This document shows positions 40,427 to 48,322 of a stretch of DNA of 64,000 nucleotides, piece by piece. Where the stretch lies: positions 248,001 to 312,000 of the forward strand of contig CAVTPU010000001.1 in assembly GCA_963736695.1 (NCBI GenBank). The letters run 5' to 3'. Position 1 is the stretch's first letter, and each line of letters starts with the position of its first letter. A program made the position numbers and the translations under genes. The notes beneath the pieces are model-generated. The model saw nothing but the letters and a program-made list of their open reading frames with translations. It was not told the DNA's origin and did not search any database. Source of the stretch: CAVTPU01 sp963736695 (lineage in GTDB: Bacteria > Actinomycetota > Actinomycetes > Mycobacteriales > Micromonosporaceae).

Positions 40427-41977
40427 TCATTGGGGACCGCACTCCCGCTGTTTGAGGGTGCGACGTTCTATCTTGCCGACCGGCGTGCGGGGAATCTGAT
40501 CGATGAACTCCAGCTGGCGGATCTTCTTGTACGGCGCGACACGCTCCGCGACGTACGCCAAAATCTCTTCTGGTGTCACCGGTTCGGTCGCGACCACGAA
40601 GCCCTTGGGAATCTCACTGGCCTCTTCGTCCGGGACTCCGATCACCGCCGCGTCGGCGACTTTCGGGTGTGACATGAGGACGGCTTCGAGTTCGACCGGG
40701 GACACCTGCTGTCCCTTGTATTTGATGAGTTCCTTGATGCGGTCGACGATGAAAAGCTCTCCGTCCTCGTCGACATATCCAAGGTCCCCGGTGTGCAGAA
40801 ATCCGTCCACCTCGAGAACGGCTCTCGTCGCCTCGTCGGCGTTGAGATATCCCTTCATCACGTGGGGTCCACGAATGAGGATCTCGCCCCTTTGGTCGCG
40901 CCCCAGCTCTTCCCCGGTCACAACGTCGATGATCTTGCACTCGACGTTCGGGGCGTTTCGGCCGACCGACCCCGGCGACGCGGGGGTGTCCAGCTGCATG
41001 AACGACACCATCGCCTCGGTGAGTCCATAGCCCTGACTGATTCGGCAACCGAGACGCTGCCGACACAGTCGGGCGATCTCGGGGTCTAGGGTCGCGCCGC
41101 CGGAGACGATCGAACGAAGCGACGACAGGTCATAGTGGTCGACCAGCGGACTCTTCGCGAGGAGGACCGCGATGGTGGGCACGATGAACAAGTGCGTGAT
41201 CCGGTGGTCCTGGATCGCCTTGAGATATGCGGTGGGATCGAAGCGCGGCATCGTCACGATGGTCGCGCCTTGAAGCAGGCTGGAGTTCATCACCATGGTG
41301 AGGCCGAAGGCATGATGGAATGGCGCCACGGCCAACACCTTGCCGCCCGCGCCGATCGGCGCGACAAGACTCGTCAGAAGGGCTTTGGCGACCAGGTTGC
41401 GATGTGTCAACATGACGCCCTTGGGAAATCCTGTGCTGCCGCTGGAGTGGACGACGGCGACCACGTCCCGCGCCGGGTCGATCGACGGGTCGGGGGACGA
41501 GGCATCGGCGAACAGGGAAGAGAACGATGTCGCGCCTTCGGCTTCGCCGAAGACGACAACCTCGTCGACCTTCGTTCGACTGGTCAGGACCGTCGCCTTT
41601 TCGATCTCGGACGGCATCGTCACGAGGAGCCGCGCCCCAGTGTTGTTGAGGAGCGTGACGAGTTCATCCGTCGTGTCGAGTGGGTTGAGGACGACCACCG
41701 CGCCTCCTGCCAACGCGGCGGCGTGGAAGGCGATCGGATATTCGGGAACATTCGGTGCGAGCATGGCGAGCACGTCGCCTCTGCCAAAACCCCGTGACTG
41801 AAGCCCCCCGGCGACGCGACGCACCGCCGACGCCAGCGCTTTAAAGGTATATTCGGTCTCCCCCGCGATGTCGACGACCGCGACCGTGTCGGGATGCTGC
41901 TCGGCCTTTCTCAGCACGAATTCCGTGATCGACGTATCGGGGATGTGAACGTCGGGACGCGGGCCCGTGAAGATCAT
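40427..41977 (-). CDS. Aryl/acyl-CoA ligase (4-coumarate-CoA ligase-like)
   Basis: 516 aa adenylating enzyme. ATG at 41977 overlaps the stop of the hydratase gene (ATGA). The AMP-binding motif SSGSTGFPKGVMLTHRN, SQGYGLTEA, the hinge VDRIKELIKYKG and the catalytic Lys region TPVGKIERR are visible. This is the 4CL group of ANL enzymes, which activates hydroxycinnamic or similar acids with ATP and CoA. Next to a hydratase/lyase-like enzyme it suggests CoA-linked shortening of a phenylpropenoic acid side chain. Confidence 0.9.
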   Translation of the reverse strand: MIFTGPRPDVHIPDTSITEFVLRKAEQHPDTVAVVDIAGETEYTFKALASAVRRVAGGLQSRGFGRGDVLAMLAPNVPEYPIAFHAAALAGGAVVVLNPLDTTDELVTLLNNTGARLLVTMPSEIEKATVLTSRTKVDEVVVFGEAEGATSFSSLFADASSPDPSIDPARDVVAVVHSSGSTGFPKGVMLTHRNLVAKALLTSLVAPIGAGGKVLAVAPFHHAFGLTMVMNSSLLQGATIVTMPRFDPTAYLKAIQDHRITHLFIVPTIAVLLAKSPLVDHYDLSSLRSIVSGGATLDPEIARLCRQRLGCRISQGYGLTEAMVSFMQLDTPASPGSVGRNAPNVECKIIDVVTGEELGRDQRGEILIRGPHVMKGYLNADEATRAVLEVDGFLHTGDLGYVDEDGELFIVDRIKELIKYKGQQVSPVELEAVLMSHPKVADAAVIGVPDEEASEIPKGFVVATEPVTPEEILAYVAERVAPYKKIRQLEFIDQIPRTPVGKIERRTLKQRECGPQ

Positions 41978-42798
41978 GACACCACGTCCGCCCTGCTGTA
42001 TGTGCTCAGGCCGGGCTGGTAACTGCGCTTCTCGAACTGCTTGAGCGCGACGTTGATCCACTCATTGCCGCTGAGCCGGGAGAGCTCCCACAGTTTCGCC
42101 TGGTCGTAGTCGATGGCGGTCGGGAGGTCCATGGTCGTCGTGCGCTCGTAGACCTGCTTCGCCAGCTCCAGGGTGATCGGGTTCTTGTTGACGATTCTGC
42201 GGACGATGCGCTCGGTCTCGGCGTCGAGCTGATCGGCGGGCACGGCCTTGTTCACCAAGCCGAACGTCTCCGCTTGTCGGCCGGTGAGCGTGTCTCCCGT
42301 GAGGATGTAGTAGAGCGCCTGCTTGCGTGGCAGGTTGTGGGTGGCCGCCCAGGTTGCGCCGCCCGCCGGAAAGATTCCGAAGTTGATCTCCGACAGTCCG
42401 AACAGCGCCGTTTCGGAGGTGACCGCCAGATCACAGAGACCCGTCACCAGCAGTCCGCCCCCGAAGGCGAATCCGTTCACTTTGGCGATCGTGACCGCCG
42501 GAAACGCCTTGAGACGCTTGAACCAGTTGAGTGCCACCAGGTTGGTGCGATAGAACAGCTGCGGGTCGTCGTATGGCTGGAGGAAGCACTCTTCAAGGTC
42601 CATCCCGGAGCTGAAGCTGTCGCCGTTTCCGGTCACCACGACCGCCTTGACGGTGCCCGCCTCCTCGATGGAGTCGAGGGCCTGGTTCATGTCGCGATGC
42701 ATCTGAGGGTTCATGGCGTTCTTCTTGTCCGGCCGGTTCATGTAGATCGTGGCCCTCGGCCCGTCGATCTCGATATTGACCGTGTCCAACGTGATCAT
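41974..42798 (-). CDS. Enoyl-CoA hydratase/isomerase family; hydroxycinnamoyl-CoA hydratase-lyase-like
   Basis: 274 aa; ATG at 42798. Crotonase fold with oxyanion-hole Gly in SSGMDLEECF and KVNGFAFGGGLLVTGLCDLAV, and GLSEINFGIFPAGG. The stretch ATHNLPRKQALYYILTGDTLTGRQAE and the C-terminal KQVYERTTTMDLPTAIDYDQAKLW, ending KPGL-like, resemble the HCHL (feruloyl-CoA hydratase/lyase, vanillin synthase) branch by memory. This would give an aryl aldehyde plus acetyl-CoA. It is first in a two-gene operon with the CoA ligase. A standard enoyl-CoA hydratase is the alternative. Confidence 0.85.
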   Translation of the reverse strand: MITLDTVNIEIDGPRATIYMNRPDKKNAMNPQMHRDMNQALDSIEEAGTVKAVVVTGNGDSFSSGMDLEECFLQPYDDPQLFYRTNLVALNWFKRLKAFPAVTIAKVNGFAFGGGLLVTGLCDLAVTSETALFGLSEINFGIFPAGGATWAATHNLPRKQALYYILTGDTLTGRQAETFGLVNKAVPADQLDAETERIVRRIVNKNPITLELAKQVYERTTTMDLPTAIDYDQAKLWELSRLSGNEWINVALKQFEKRSYQPGLSTYSRADVVS

Positions 42799-43072
42799 GT
42801 CTCTGCCTTCTTTTCCGCTAGACGCAAACACATCCCCTGACATCGGCCGCCCGGCCGCGGGGTATCGGGTTCCGCGGCGCACGCGCCGTCCCTGGTGGGC
42901 GACCGGCGGTATGAGCATCACATGATCTATAGTTGGATGAATTCTCTCAGCTTGCCTTACTGCGACATGGTTGCAGCCGATGCGAACAGCACGTGCGAAG
43001 TGGCCGAGGAGACTGCGACACTCCATAATGGTTGGTGCTCAGTTGCGCCACGTCCGAGCGTTGGAGGAGATC

Positions 43073-43507
43073 ATGGCAAACACAGAACCGGACGAGCCTC
43101 GCATCTTCAATCTCAAAGTCATCGACGAGTTTCGAGCTAACGAGGGCAGAGTCGGCGGGGTGTTAGAGGGCGCCACGATGATTCTCATTCACCACATCGG
43201 AGCGAAGTCCGGGATCGAACGCGTCACTCCGCTCGCCTGTTCTCCCCAGGAGGATGGCAGTTTGGTGATCGTCGCAGCCAACGGCGGATCGCCCACTCAC
43301 CCCGACTGGTGCCACAACCTCAGGGCTAACCCCCGTGTCGGGGTCGAGATCGGCACCGAGACACTCACGATGCTGGCCGAGGAACTCGACGCAACGGCAC
43401 GGGCCGACCTGTGGCCGAAGCTGATCGCGAGTGCCCCAGCCGTCGGCGAATTTCAGGCCATGACCACCCGGCAAATTCCGGTGTTCACACTCACCCGCGG
43501 GGACTGA
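43073..43507 (+). CDS. Deazaflavin (F420)-dependent nitroreductase family protein
   Basis: 144 aa; ATG at 43073 with GGAGGAG upstream. DDN/FDOR-A pattern: FRANEGRVGGVLEGATMILIHH, GAKSGIERVTPLACSPQEDGSLVIVAANGG, and PDWCHNLRANPRVGVEIGTETL. The family reduces substrates with F420 in actinomycetes; physiological substrate unknown. Divergent from the hydratase gene across about 270 bases, in which I see no clear operator. It ends at a long stem-loop. Confidence 0.85.
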   Translation: MANTEPDEPRIFNLKVIDEFRANEGRVGGVLEGATMILIHHIGAKSGIERVTPLACSPQEDGSLVIVAANGGSPTHPDWCHNLRANPRVGVEIGTETLTMLAEELDATARADLWPKLIASAPAVGEFQAMTTRQIPVFTLTRGD

Positions 43508-43560
43508 GTTTCACGCGGGATGCTTTTCCCTGTCATGCGGACAGGTCCGGCCGCAGACTC

Positions 43561-43609
43561 CGCACGATGGGGCCTCTCGACATGGCGTGTCGGGAGGCCC
43601 CATCGTGCG
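43561..43609. terminator. Strong bidirectional terminator
   Basis: 22-base arms (43561-43582 and 43588-43609) with a single wobble pair and a 5-base loop, between convergent stops at 43507 and 43619. Confidence 0.9.
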
Positions 43610-43618
43610 TCGGCGACG

Positions 43619-44653
43619 TTATGCGACGCAACTCGCGAGGGCCGGCGACGGAGCGGGCGCGCCGCGCACACCAAAGAAGAGGTTCGCGCAGTCGATGACG
43701 AACTGCGGCGTCTCCTCCTGGATCCAGTGGCCGGCACCGGGCGCCACCACGCCACGCACGTCGCTCGCCACGTTCTGGAACGATGTGGCGACTGCCGGTC
43801 CGAACATGAACTCAGCGCCCATCGCGAGCACCGGCTGTCGCAGTCGCTTGGACGCGGCGTTCGCTTGGTTGTCCGCAGCGTCGGTGGGGAACGCTCGATA
43901 GTAGTTGTATCCGGCGCTGCGGCGCGCGGGGTTCTTATATGCCTTGATGTAGTGCTCTCGGTCGATCGCGTCCGCGACGACGGCGAACTCAAAGATCTTG
44001 TTCAGATACGTGCTCACGTCCTCGTTGTCCAGGATCCGCTCCGGAACCGGGTAGGGCGCCATGTTGAATCCGAAGTGGAAGCTCAACGGAAAGGCTGACT
44101 CTAGACCAAACCCGTTGAGCGTCGAGTCGAGCACGGCGAGCCGGCTGACCTCGGTGGGATAGTCCCGCGCCCACGAATAACCGATCAGCACACCCATGTC
44201 GTGTCCCATGACCTTGACCTTGTCATAGCCGAGGCGGCTGACGGCCTGGTGAAGCCGCGCGGCCGTGGTCTTCTTGTCATAGCCGCCTCTCATGATGGAC
44301 GACTGTCCCAACCCGGGCAGGTCGAAGGCGATGACGGTGTGACTCTTGGCCAATGCGGGCATGACGTCGCGCCACTCCCACCACGTCTCCGGCCAACCGT
44401 GCAACAGCACCAGGGCAGGACCGGATCCGCCCTTGACATAGTGCAGATAACCACCGTCGATGGAGACGATCCCGTGGCGGAAAGACTTGTTGAACACCGC
44501 AGTTCCCTGCAATGGTTCAGGTTTGGCGGCGCTGGCGCTGGCGCTGGCGGACGAGGCGACGAAGACCAACATGGCGGTAAGCCCGCCGATGGCCGCTCGT
44601 TTGAGCATCGCCAACGGACGTGCCCTTCGGGGCGTGCGCTCCTGCAACGGCAT
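43619..44653 (-). CDS. Secreted alpha/beta hydrolase (epoxide hydrolase-like)
   Basis: 344 aa; the ATG at 44653 has AAAGGAG about 7 bases upstream and is preferred over two upstream starts. A signal peptide (RAAIGGLTAMLVFVASSASASASAA) marks it as exported. The hydrolase core has HGWPETWWEWRDVMPAL, the Asp nucleophile in VMGHDMGVLIG (an Asp, as in epoxide hydrolases and haloalkane dehalogenases) and the catalytic His in GAGHWIQEE. A secreted enzyme could act on a xenobiotic, a lipid, or a pathway product. Its upstream neighbours are the second DUF899 and the SRPBCC gene. Confidence 0.85.
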   Translation of the reverse strand: MPLQERTPRRARPLAMLKRAAIGGLTAMLVFVASSASASASAAKPEPLQGTAVFNKSFRHGIVSIDGGYLHYVKGGSGPALVLLHGWPETWWEWRDVMPALAKSHTVIAFDLPGLGQSSIMRGGYDKKTTAARLHQAVSRLGYDKVKVMGHDMGVLIGYSWARDYPTEVSRLAVLDSTLNGFGLESAFPLSFHFGFNMAPYPVPERILDNEDVSTYLNKIFEFAVVADAIDREHYIKAYKNPARRSAGYNYYRAFPTDAADNQANAASKRLRQPVLAMGAEFMFGPAVATSFQNVASDVRGVVAPGAGHWIQEETPQFVIDCANLFFGVRGAPAPSPALASCVA

Positions 44654-44767
44654 ACCCGAATCTCCTTTCATCATGAGCTATTCGAGCCAGCCCACGATAT
44701 CCATCGCATACCGTCGATTCCTTCTCTCCGCTTGCTCCCTTTGGTGACGAACAGACCTCCACAGCAA

Positions 44768-44810
44768 GGATTCGGCCCACGTGTCTGGTGAGGACACGCG
44801 GGCCGAATCC
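44768..44810 (-). terminator. Stem-loop terminator after the second DUF899 gene
   Basis: 18-base arms (44768-44785 and 44793-44810), one wobble pair, 7-base loop; follows the minus-strand stop at 44845. Confidence 0.8.
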
Positions 44811-44844
44811 GGTTCACTGCGCGATCGCCGCCATCGGCGCCTGG

Positions 44845-45528
44845 TTAACGAAATCGACCGAAGCCCGTCGCGACGCTGTCCAACGGCATCGTCGTTGGAA
44901 CGATATATGTGGGTTCCTGAGGCCAGCCCGCCGGCGAGTCTTCCCAGTCTTCCCGCCGACCGTAGACGGTCAGGTCGAGCATGCCGGTGACGAAGGCGTT
45001 CCGATCCAGCCCCCGCGAGGTGGTGCTATACGTCCGGTAGACGTCCTTCCCATCACGCAGGAACACACTGAGCAGGAATCCTCCACCGGCGCCACAATCG
45101 TCGGCGAACGACGAGCCGTGCGATGACACGAACGGCAACGTCCAACCCATCCGAGCCTTGTACGCCTCGATCTGCGCCAACGGCATGTTCGACACCGTCG
45201 TCCACGTGATCCCCTTGTCGGCCAGCATGTCCGGCGCGGCTGCGGGGATGTTGTTCGTGAACCAGGTGCACCCCGGGCAGTAGCGATCCGGACCATTGTC
45301 CATGAACTGGTAGACAATCAGCTGCTCCCGACCGGCACACAGGTCGAGCAACGACTTGGCACCATCAGGCGTGTCGAACACGTACCCGTTGTCGAATTTG
45401 ACCATCGGGAGGCGGCGACGACGCGAACCGACCGCGTCAAGCGCGCGGGTGGCTTCCTTTTCAGCCTTGAGCAGCTCGGTGCGAGCACGCTGCCACTCCT
45501 CGGCTGAAACGATCTTGGGCTTCTCCAT
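44845..45528 (-). CDS. DUF899 thioredoxin-like protein (copy 2)
   Basis: 227 aa; ATG at 45528 (a GTG three codons upstream is possible). SAEEWQRARTELLKAEKEATRALD and RRRLPMVKFDNGYVFDT match DUF899; the redox motif is DRYCPGCTWFTNN (Cys-Pro-Gly-Cys). The C-terminal VYRTYSTTSRGLDRNAFVTGMLDLTVYGRREDW is family-typical. Compared with copy 1 (39671-40369) it lacks the Trp-rich tail. Its gene follows the SRPBCC gene by about 45 bases, likely one operon. Confidence 0.85.
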   Translation of the reverse strand: MEKPKIVSAEEWQRARTELLKAEKEATRALDAVGSRRRRLPMVKFDNGYVFDTPDGAKSLLDLCAGREQLIVYQFMDNGPDRYCPGCTWFTNNIPAAAPDMLADKGITWTTVSNMPLAQIEAYKARMGWTLPFVSSHGSSFADDCGAGGGFLLSVFLRDGKDVYRTYSTTSRGLDRNAFVTGMLDLTVYGRREDWEDSPAGWPQEPTYIVPTTMPLDSVATGFGRFR

Positions 45529-45574
45529 CCGACTCACCCGGCAACTTTCTCTCAGGCCCTGCCCACCTTGACGC

Positions 45575-46069
45575 TCAGCGGCTCGCCGCAGCCCCGAGCT
45601 CGGCTTCAGCGGACGTCTGCGGACGACCAGTGCTGTTGGGCTTGCCCGCGCCAGCGACGATCATGTTCCGCAAGCTGCCGTTGATGTAGTTGCCCCAGCC
45701 CTCGGAGCAGGCGTTGTAGCATTCGTACTCGGGAACGAGACCGTGGTGGGTGAAGTGCACCTGGGTCTTGCCGTCCTTCTCCGAGATCTCAAAACTGATC
45801 GTGGTGTCCTTCCACTCAGTCTTGTCCTCGGTGAAGCTGAAGAAGTTGTCCACCACGAGCCACGAGACCTTCTGGTCAGGAACGAGTTCCGTCACTCGGA
45901 TCTTGCAGCGATGCAGGTCCTCATAGTGATAGTCGAACTCGCCACCGAGCTTGTCGGTGTCGCCCTCGACCTCCGCCGACCACCATCCACGAACATTGTT
46001 GATGGCCTCGAAGGCCTCGTGCGGAGTCTGGTCCACCGAGAAGGTGGTGGTGAAACTTTGATCGCTCAT
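45575..46069 (-). CDS. SRPBCC (AHSA1-like) protein
   Basis: 164 aa; ATG at 46069. AHSA1/Hsp90 activator-like START fold: FTTTFSVDQTPHEAFEAINNVRGWW, FDYHYEDLHRCKIRVTELVPDQ, KTEWKDTTISFEISEKDGKTQVHFTHHGLVPE and the end helix CSEGWGNYINGSLRNMI. Such proteins bind hydrophobic ligands; they are common targets of divergent regulators in actinomycetes. It is divergent from the HxlR gene across three 15-bp palindromes and so is probably HxlR-controlled, with the DUF899 gene behind it. Confidence 0.85.
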   Translation of the reverse strand: MSDQSFTTTFSVDQTPHEAFEAINNVRGWWSAEVEGDTDKLGGEFDYHYEDLHRCKIRVTELVPDQKVSWLVVDNFFSFTEDKTEWKDTTISFEISEKDGKTQVHFTHHGLVPEYECYNACSEGWGNYINGSLRNMIVAGAGKPNSTGRPQTSAEAELGAAASR

Positions 46070-46190
46070 GATTCCCTCAGATTTCGCGATATGCGGAAAT
46101 GGGGTTGCGGTGTGCCCGCGAGCCGACTTCCCAGAGTCCTGCGACTCCCGACCTCCACCCCGGACAGCCGACAGCCTGACGCACCATTCA

Positions 46191-46284
46191 CTTGCGTCAC
46201 GCAAGCGTATGGCCAGGCTAACTTCTTCACTTGCGTCACGCAAGCTCACCCGCGAGACTATTGCGATCACTTGCATGACGCAAG
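46191..46284. promoter_or_regulatory. Three palindromic operator sites between SRPBCC and HxlR genes
   Basis: CTTGCGTCACGCAAG at 46191-46205 and 46230-46244, and the variant CTTGCATGACGCAAG at 46270-46284. Each is a 6-3-6 dyad with TCAC just before it; starts are 39 and 40 bases apart. The third copy lies 23 bases before the HxlR start. The most likely ligand is HxlR itself. Confidence 0.8.
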
Positions 46285-46306
46285 CCAGCGTGTCAGGCTT
46301 GGGTCC

Positions 46307-46786
46307 ATGCTGGGACGTCTCTACACCGGTCAGATCTGCTCTGCGGCGCGGACACTGGAGATCGTCGGCGAACGGTGGAGTCTGCTCATCATCCGCAACG
46401 CGATGTTCGCTGGGATGACCCGCTTCACGCAGTTCCAGCACAGTCTGGGCATCGCGCCCAACATCCTGACGAAGCGCTTGGGCGAGTTCGTCGACGCGGG
46501 AATCTTCGCGCAACAGCCAGGTGACAGCGGCCGCACCGAATATGTGTTAACCGCCAAAGGCAACGACTTGCAACCGATCATCGTCGCGCTGACGGAGTGG
46601 GGTGACCGTTGGGCGGCGCCCGACGGCAGGCCGATCACCTACGAACACGCGGGATGCGGTGGGCGTGTCGGCTTGAAGATGGAGTGCGCCCGGTGCGGCG
46701 GTAACCCCTCACCGGTCGGCGTGACGGCGCGGCTCGCTCGTCGTTTTCGTGCCGTGCGGCATGGGTGGGCCAATCGCAACGGCTGA
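46307..46786 (+). CDS. HxlR-family transcription regulator
   Basis: 159 aa; ATG at 46307, with no clear ribosome site, so the message may be leaderless. The winged-helix core is ICSAARTLEIVGERWSLLIIR, FAGMTRFTQFQHSLGIAPNILTKRLGEF and GIFAQQPGDSGRTEYVLTAKG. The C-terminal tail has CGGRVGLKMECARCGGNP, a CxxC-like zinc or redox pair uncommon in the core family. HxlR proteins respond to aldehydes, disulfides or quinones. Three palindromes upstream suggest autoregulation together with control of the divergent SRPBCC-DUF899 operon. Confidence 0.9.
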   Translation: MLGRLYTGQICSAARTLEIVGERWSLLIIRNAMFAGMTRFTQFQHSLGIAPNILTKRLGEFVDAGIFAQQPGDSGRTEYVLTAKGNDLQPIIVALTEWGDRWAAPDGRPITYEHAGCGGRVGLKMECARCGGNPSPVGVTARLARRFRAVRHGWANRNG

Positions 46787-46993
46787 GTCGCCGCCGCCCT
46801 GACCAAGCACGGACGACCGAGGCGAAGAGCAACTTCGGAGAAGGTCGGCGACCTCCACCCATGCAACAGTTGCTCACAGCCGGTGGAGTCGCCGCCCACA
46901 CCAACGGGCCCCCGCGATGCGATCTCGTCCGGCCCTCCCGACCCGCGGAGGATCGACCACCCCATTGTCCCTGCATCGTATCGAGGAGCACTG

Positions 46994-48178
46994 ATGACGA
47001 TCATCGAGGCGCCGCCGCGAGCTGAACTCGTCGGCCGGGCGACGGACTTGATTCCCCTGATCCGCAAGCACGCGGCGTGGCAGGAGGAGAATCGGGTCCT
47101 GCACGACGAGGTCCTTCAGGGGTTGCGTGAGGCTGGTCTGACGAAGATGCGCGTTCCGGCACGCTACGGAGGCCTCGTGCCCGACATCCGTACGGTGGTC
47201 GACGTCGTCGCCGAGCTCGCCCGCGGCGACGGATCGGTCGGGTGGACCGTGAGCACATGGACGATCGGATCCTGGCTGGCCGGCCTGCTTCCCGACGAGG
47301 CGCAGGACGAGATCTTCGGCCAGGGCGACGTGCAGGTCTGCGGCACCGTCGGTCCGAATGGGATCGCAGTGCCGACCGAGGGCGGATATATCCTCAATGG
47401 ACGATGGCACTTCAACACCGGCGCCCCGCAAAGCCAGTGGAACACCCACTCGATCATGTTGACCACCGAAGACGGCTCGCTGGTTCCTGGCATGGCGGTC
47501 GTCGCGTTGTCGGACATGACGATTGTCGACGACTGGCACACAGTGGGTCTGCGCGCCACGGGCAGCGTGACGACCGTCGCCCAGGACCTCTTCGTTCCGA
47601 CGGCCCGCGTGCTGCCGATGCTCCCCGTCCTGCTCCACAACCAGCACGCCTCGGTGCTCAACGCCGAATATCCGGCGTGGCGGGTCCCGTTCCTGCCCTT
47701 CGCGGTCGCGGTGGCCGGCTCGCCCGCGTTGGGCATGGCCCGGGCGGCATGGGAGTCGTTCCTCGAGCGGTTGCCGCACCGCAAGATCACATATACCAAC
47801 TACGAACGCCAGATCGAGGCGCCGCTGACCCACCTCCAAGTGGCGGAGGCGCGAGTGAAGATCGACGAAGCCGAGTTCCACCTCGACCGCGAGGTGGAAC
47901 GCCTGACATCCAAGGCGCTCAACGGCGATCCCTGGACGGTGGAGGACCGCACCGCCGCGCGCATGGACGCCGGCGCGCTCTGTCTGCGGGCCAAGGAGGC
48001 CGTGGACGTGCTCAACACCGCCAGTGGCGGATCGGCGGTCTATAGCGATGTGCCGATGCAACAGATCGAGCGTGACATCCAGACGCTCAACCTGCATGGC
48101 ATCATGCACTGGAACACCAACGCGGAGACCTACGGACGCGTGTTGTGTGGCCTGGAGCCCAACACGTTCTTCCTCTGA
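46994..48178 (+). CDS. Acyl-CoA-dehydrogenase-fold flavin monooxygenase (HsaA-like)
   Basis: 394 aa; ATG at 46994 with GAGGAG upstream. Fold: N-terminal helices (ENRVLHDEVLQGLREAGLTKM), RYGGLVPDIRTVVDVVAELARG, and SVGWTVSTWTIGSWLAGLLP; central beta domain (YILNGRWHFNTGAPQSQWNTH, VDDWHTVGLRATGSVTTVAQD); C-terminal helices. Length and lack of the catalytic Glu of acyl-CoA dehydrogenases suggest the group D two-component monooxygenases (HsaA, DszC-like), which use reduced flavin made by a separate reductase. The flavin reductase at 28294 could supply it. Substrate unknown; the region suggests an aromatic compound. Confidence 0.85.
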   Translation: MTIIEAPPRAELVGRATDLIPLIRKHAAWQEENRVLHDEVLQGLREAGLTKMRVPARYGGLVPDIRTVVDVVAELARGDGSVGWTVSTWTIGSWLAGLLPDEAQDEIFGQGDVQVCGTVGPNGIAVPTEGGYILNGRWHFNTGAPQSQWNTHSIMLTTEDGSLVPGMAVVALSDMTIVDDWHTVGLRATGSVTTVAQDLFVPTARVLPMLPVLLHNQHASVLNAEYPAWRVPFLPFAVAVAGSPALGMARAAWESFLERLPHRKITYTNYERQIEAPLTHLQVAEARVKIDEAEFHLDREVERLTSKALNGDPWTVEDRTAARMDAGALCLRAKEAVDVLNTASGGSAVYSDVPMQQIERDIQTLNLHGIMHWNTNAETYGRVLCGLEPNTFFL

Positions 48179-48201
48179 TCGCAACCGCCGACACGACGAG
48201 C

Positions 48202-48234
48202 GGGTGCCCCCGGCCTCAGGACCCGGGGGCACCC
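48202..48234. terminator. Bidirectional stem-loop terminator
   Basis: Perfect 12-bp arms (48202-48213 and 48223-48234), 9-base loop, 24 bases after the monooxygenase stop and 89 bases from the convergent CobW stop. Confidence 0.75.
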
Positions 48235-48322
48235 TCGCCAACCGATGTCGCCGCCGAAAAGGGTTCCGACCCGCGTTTTCGTGTCGACACCGGCGATGAG
48301 AGCCGACGGCACGAGTTGGTCG

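Noticed and set aside
46994..48178. Acyl-CoA dehydrogenase function
   Set aside because: No catalytic Glu pattern of acyl-CoA dehydrogenases and no CoA context; the layout fits HsaA-type flavin monooxygenases better.
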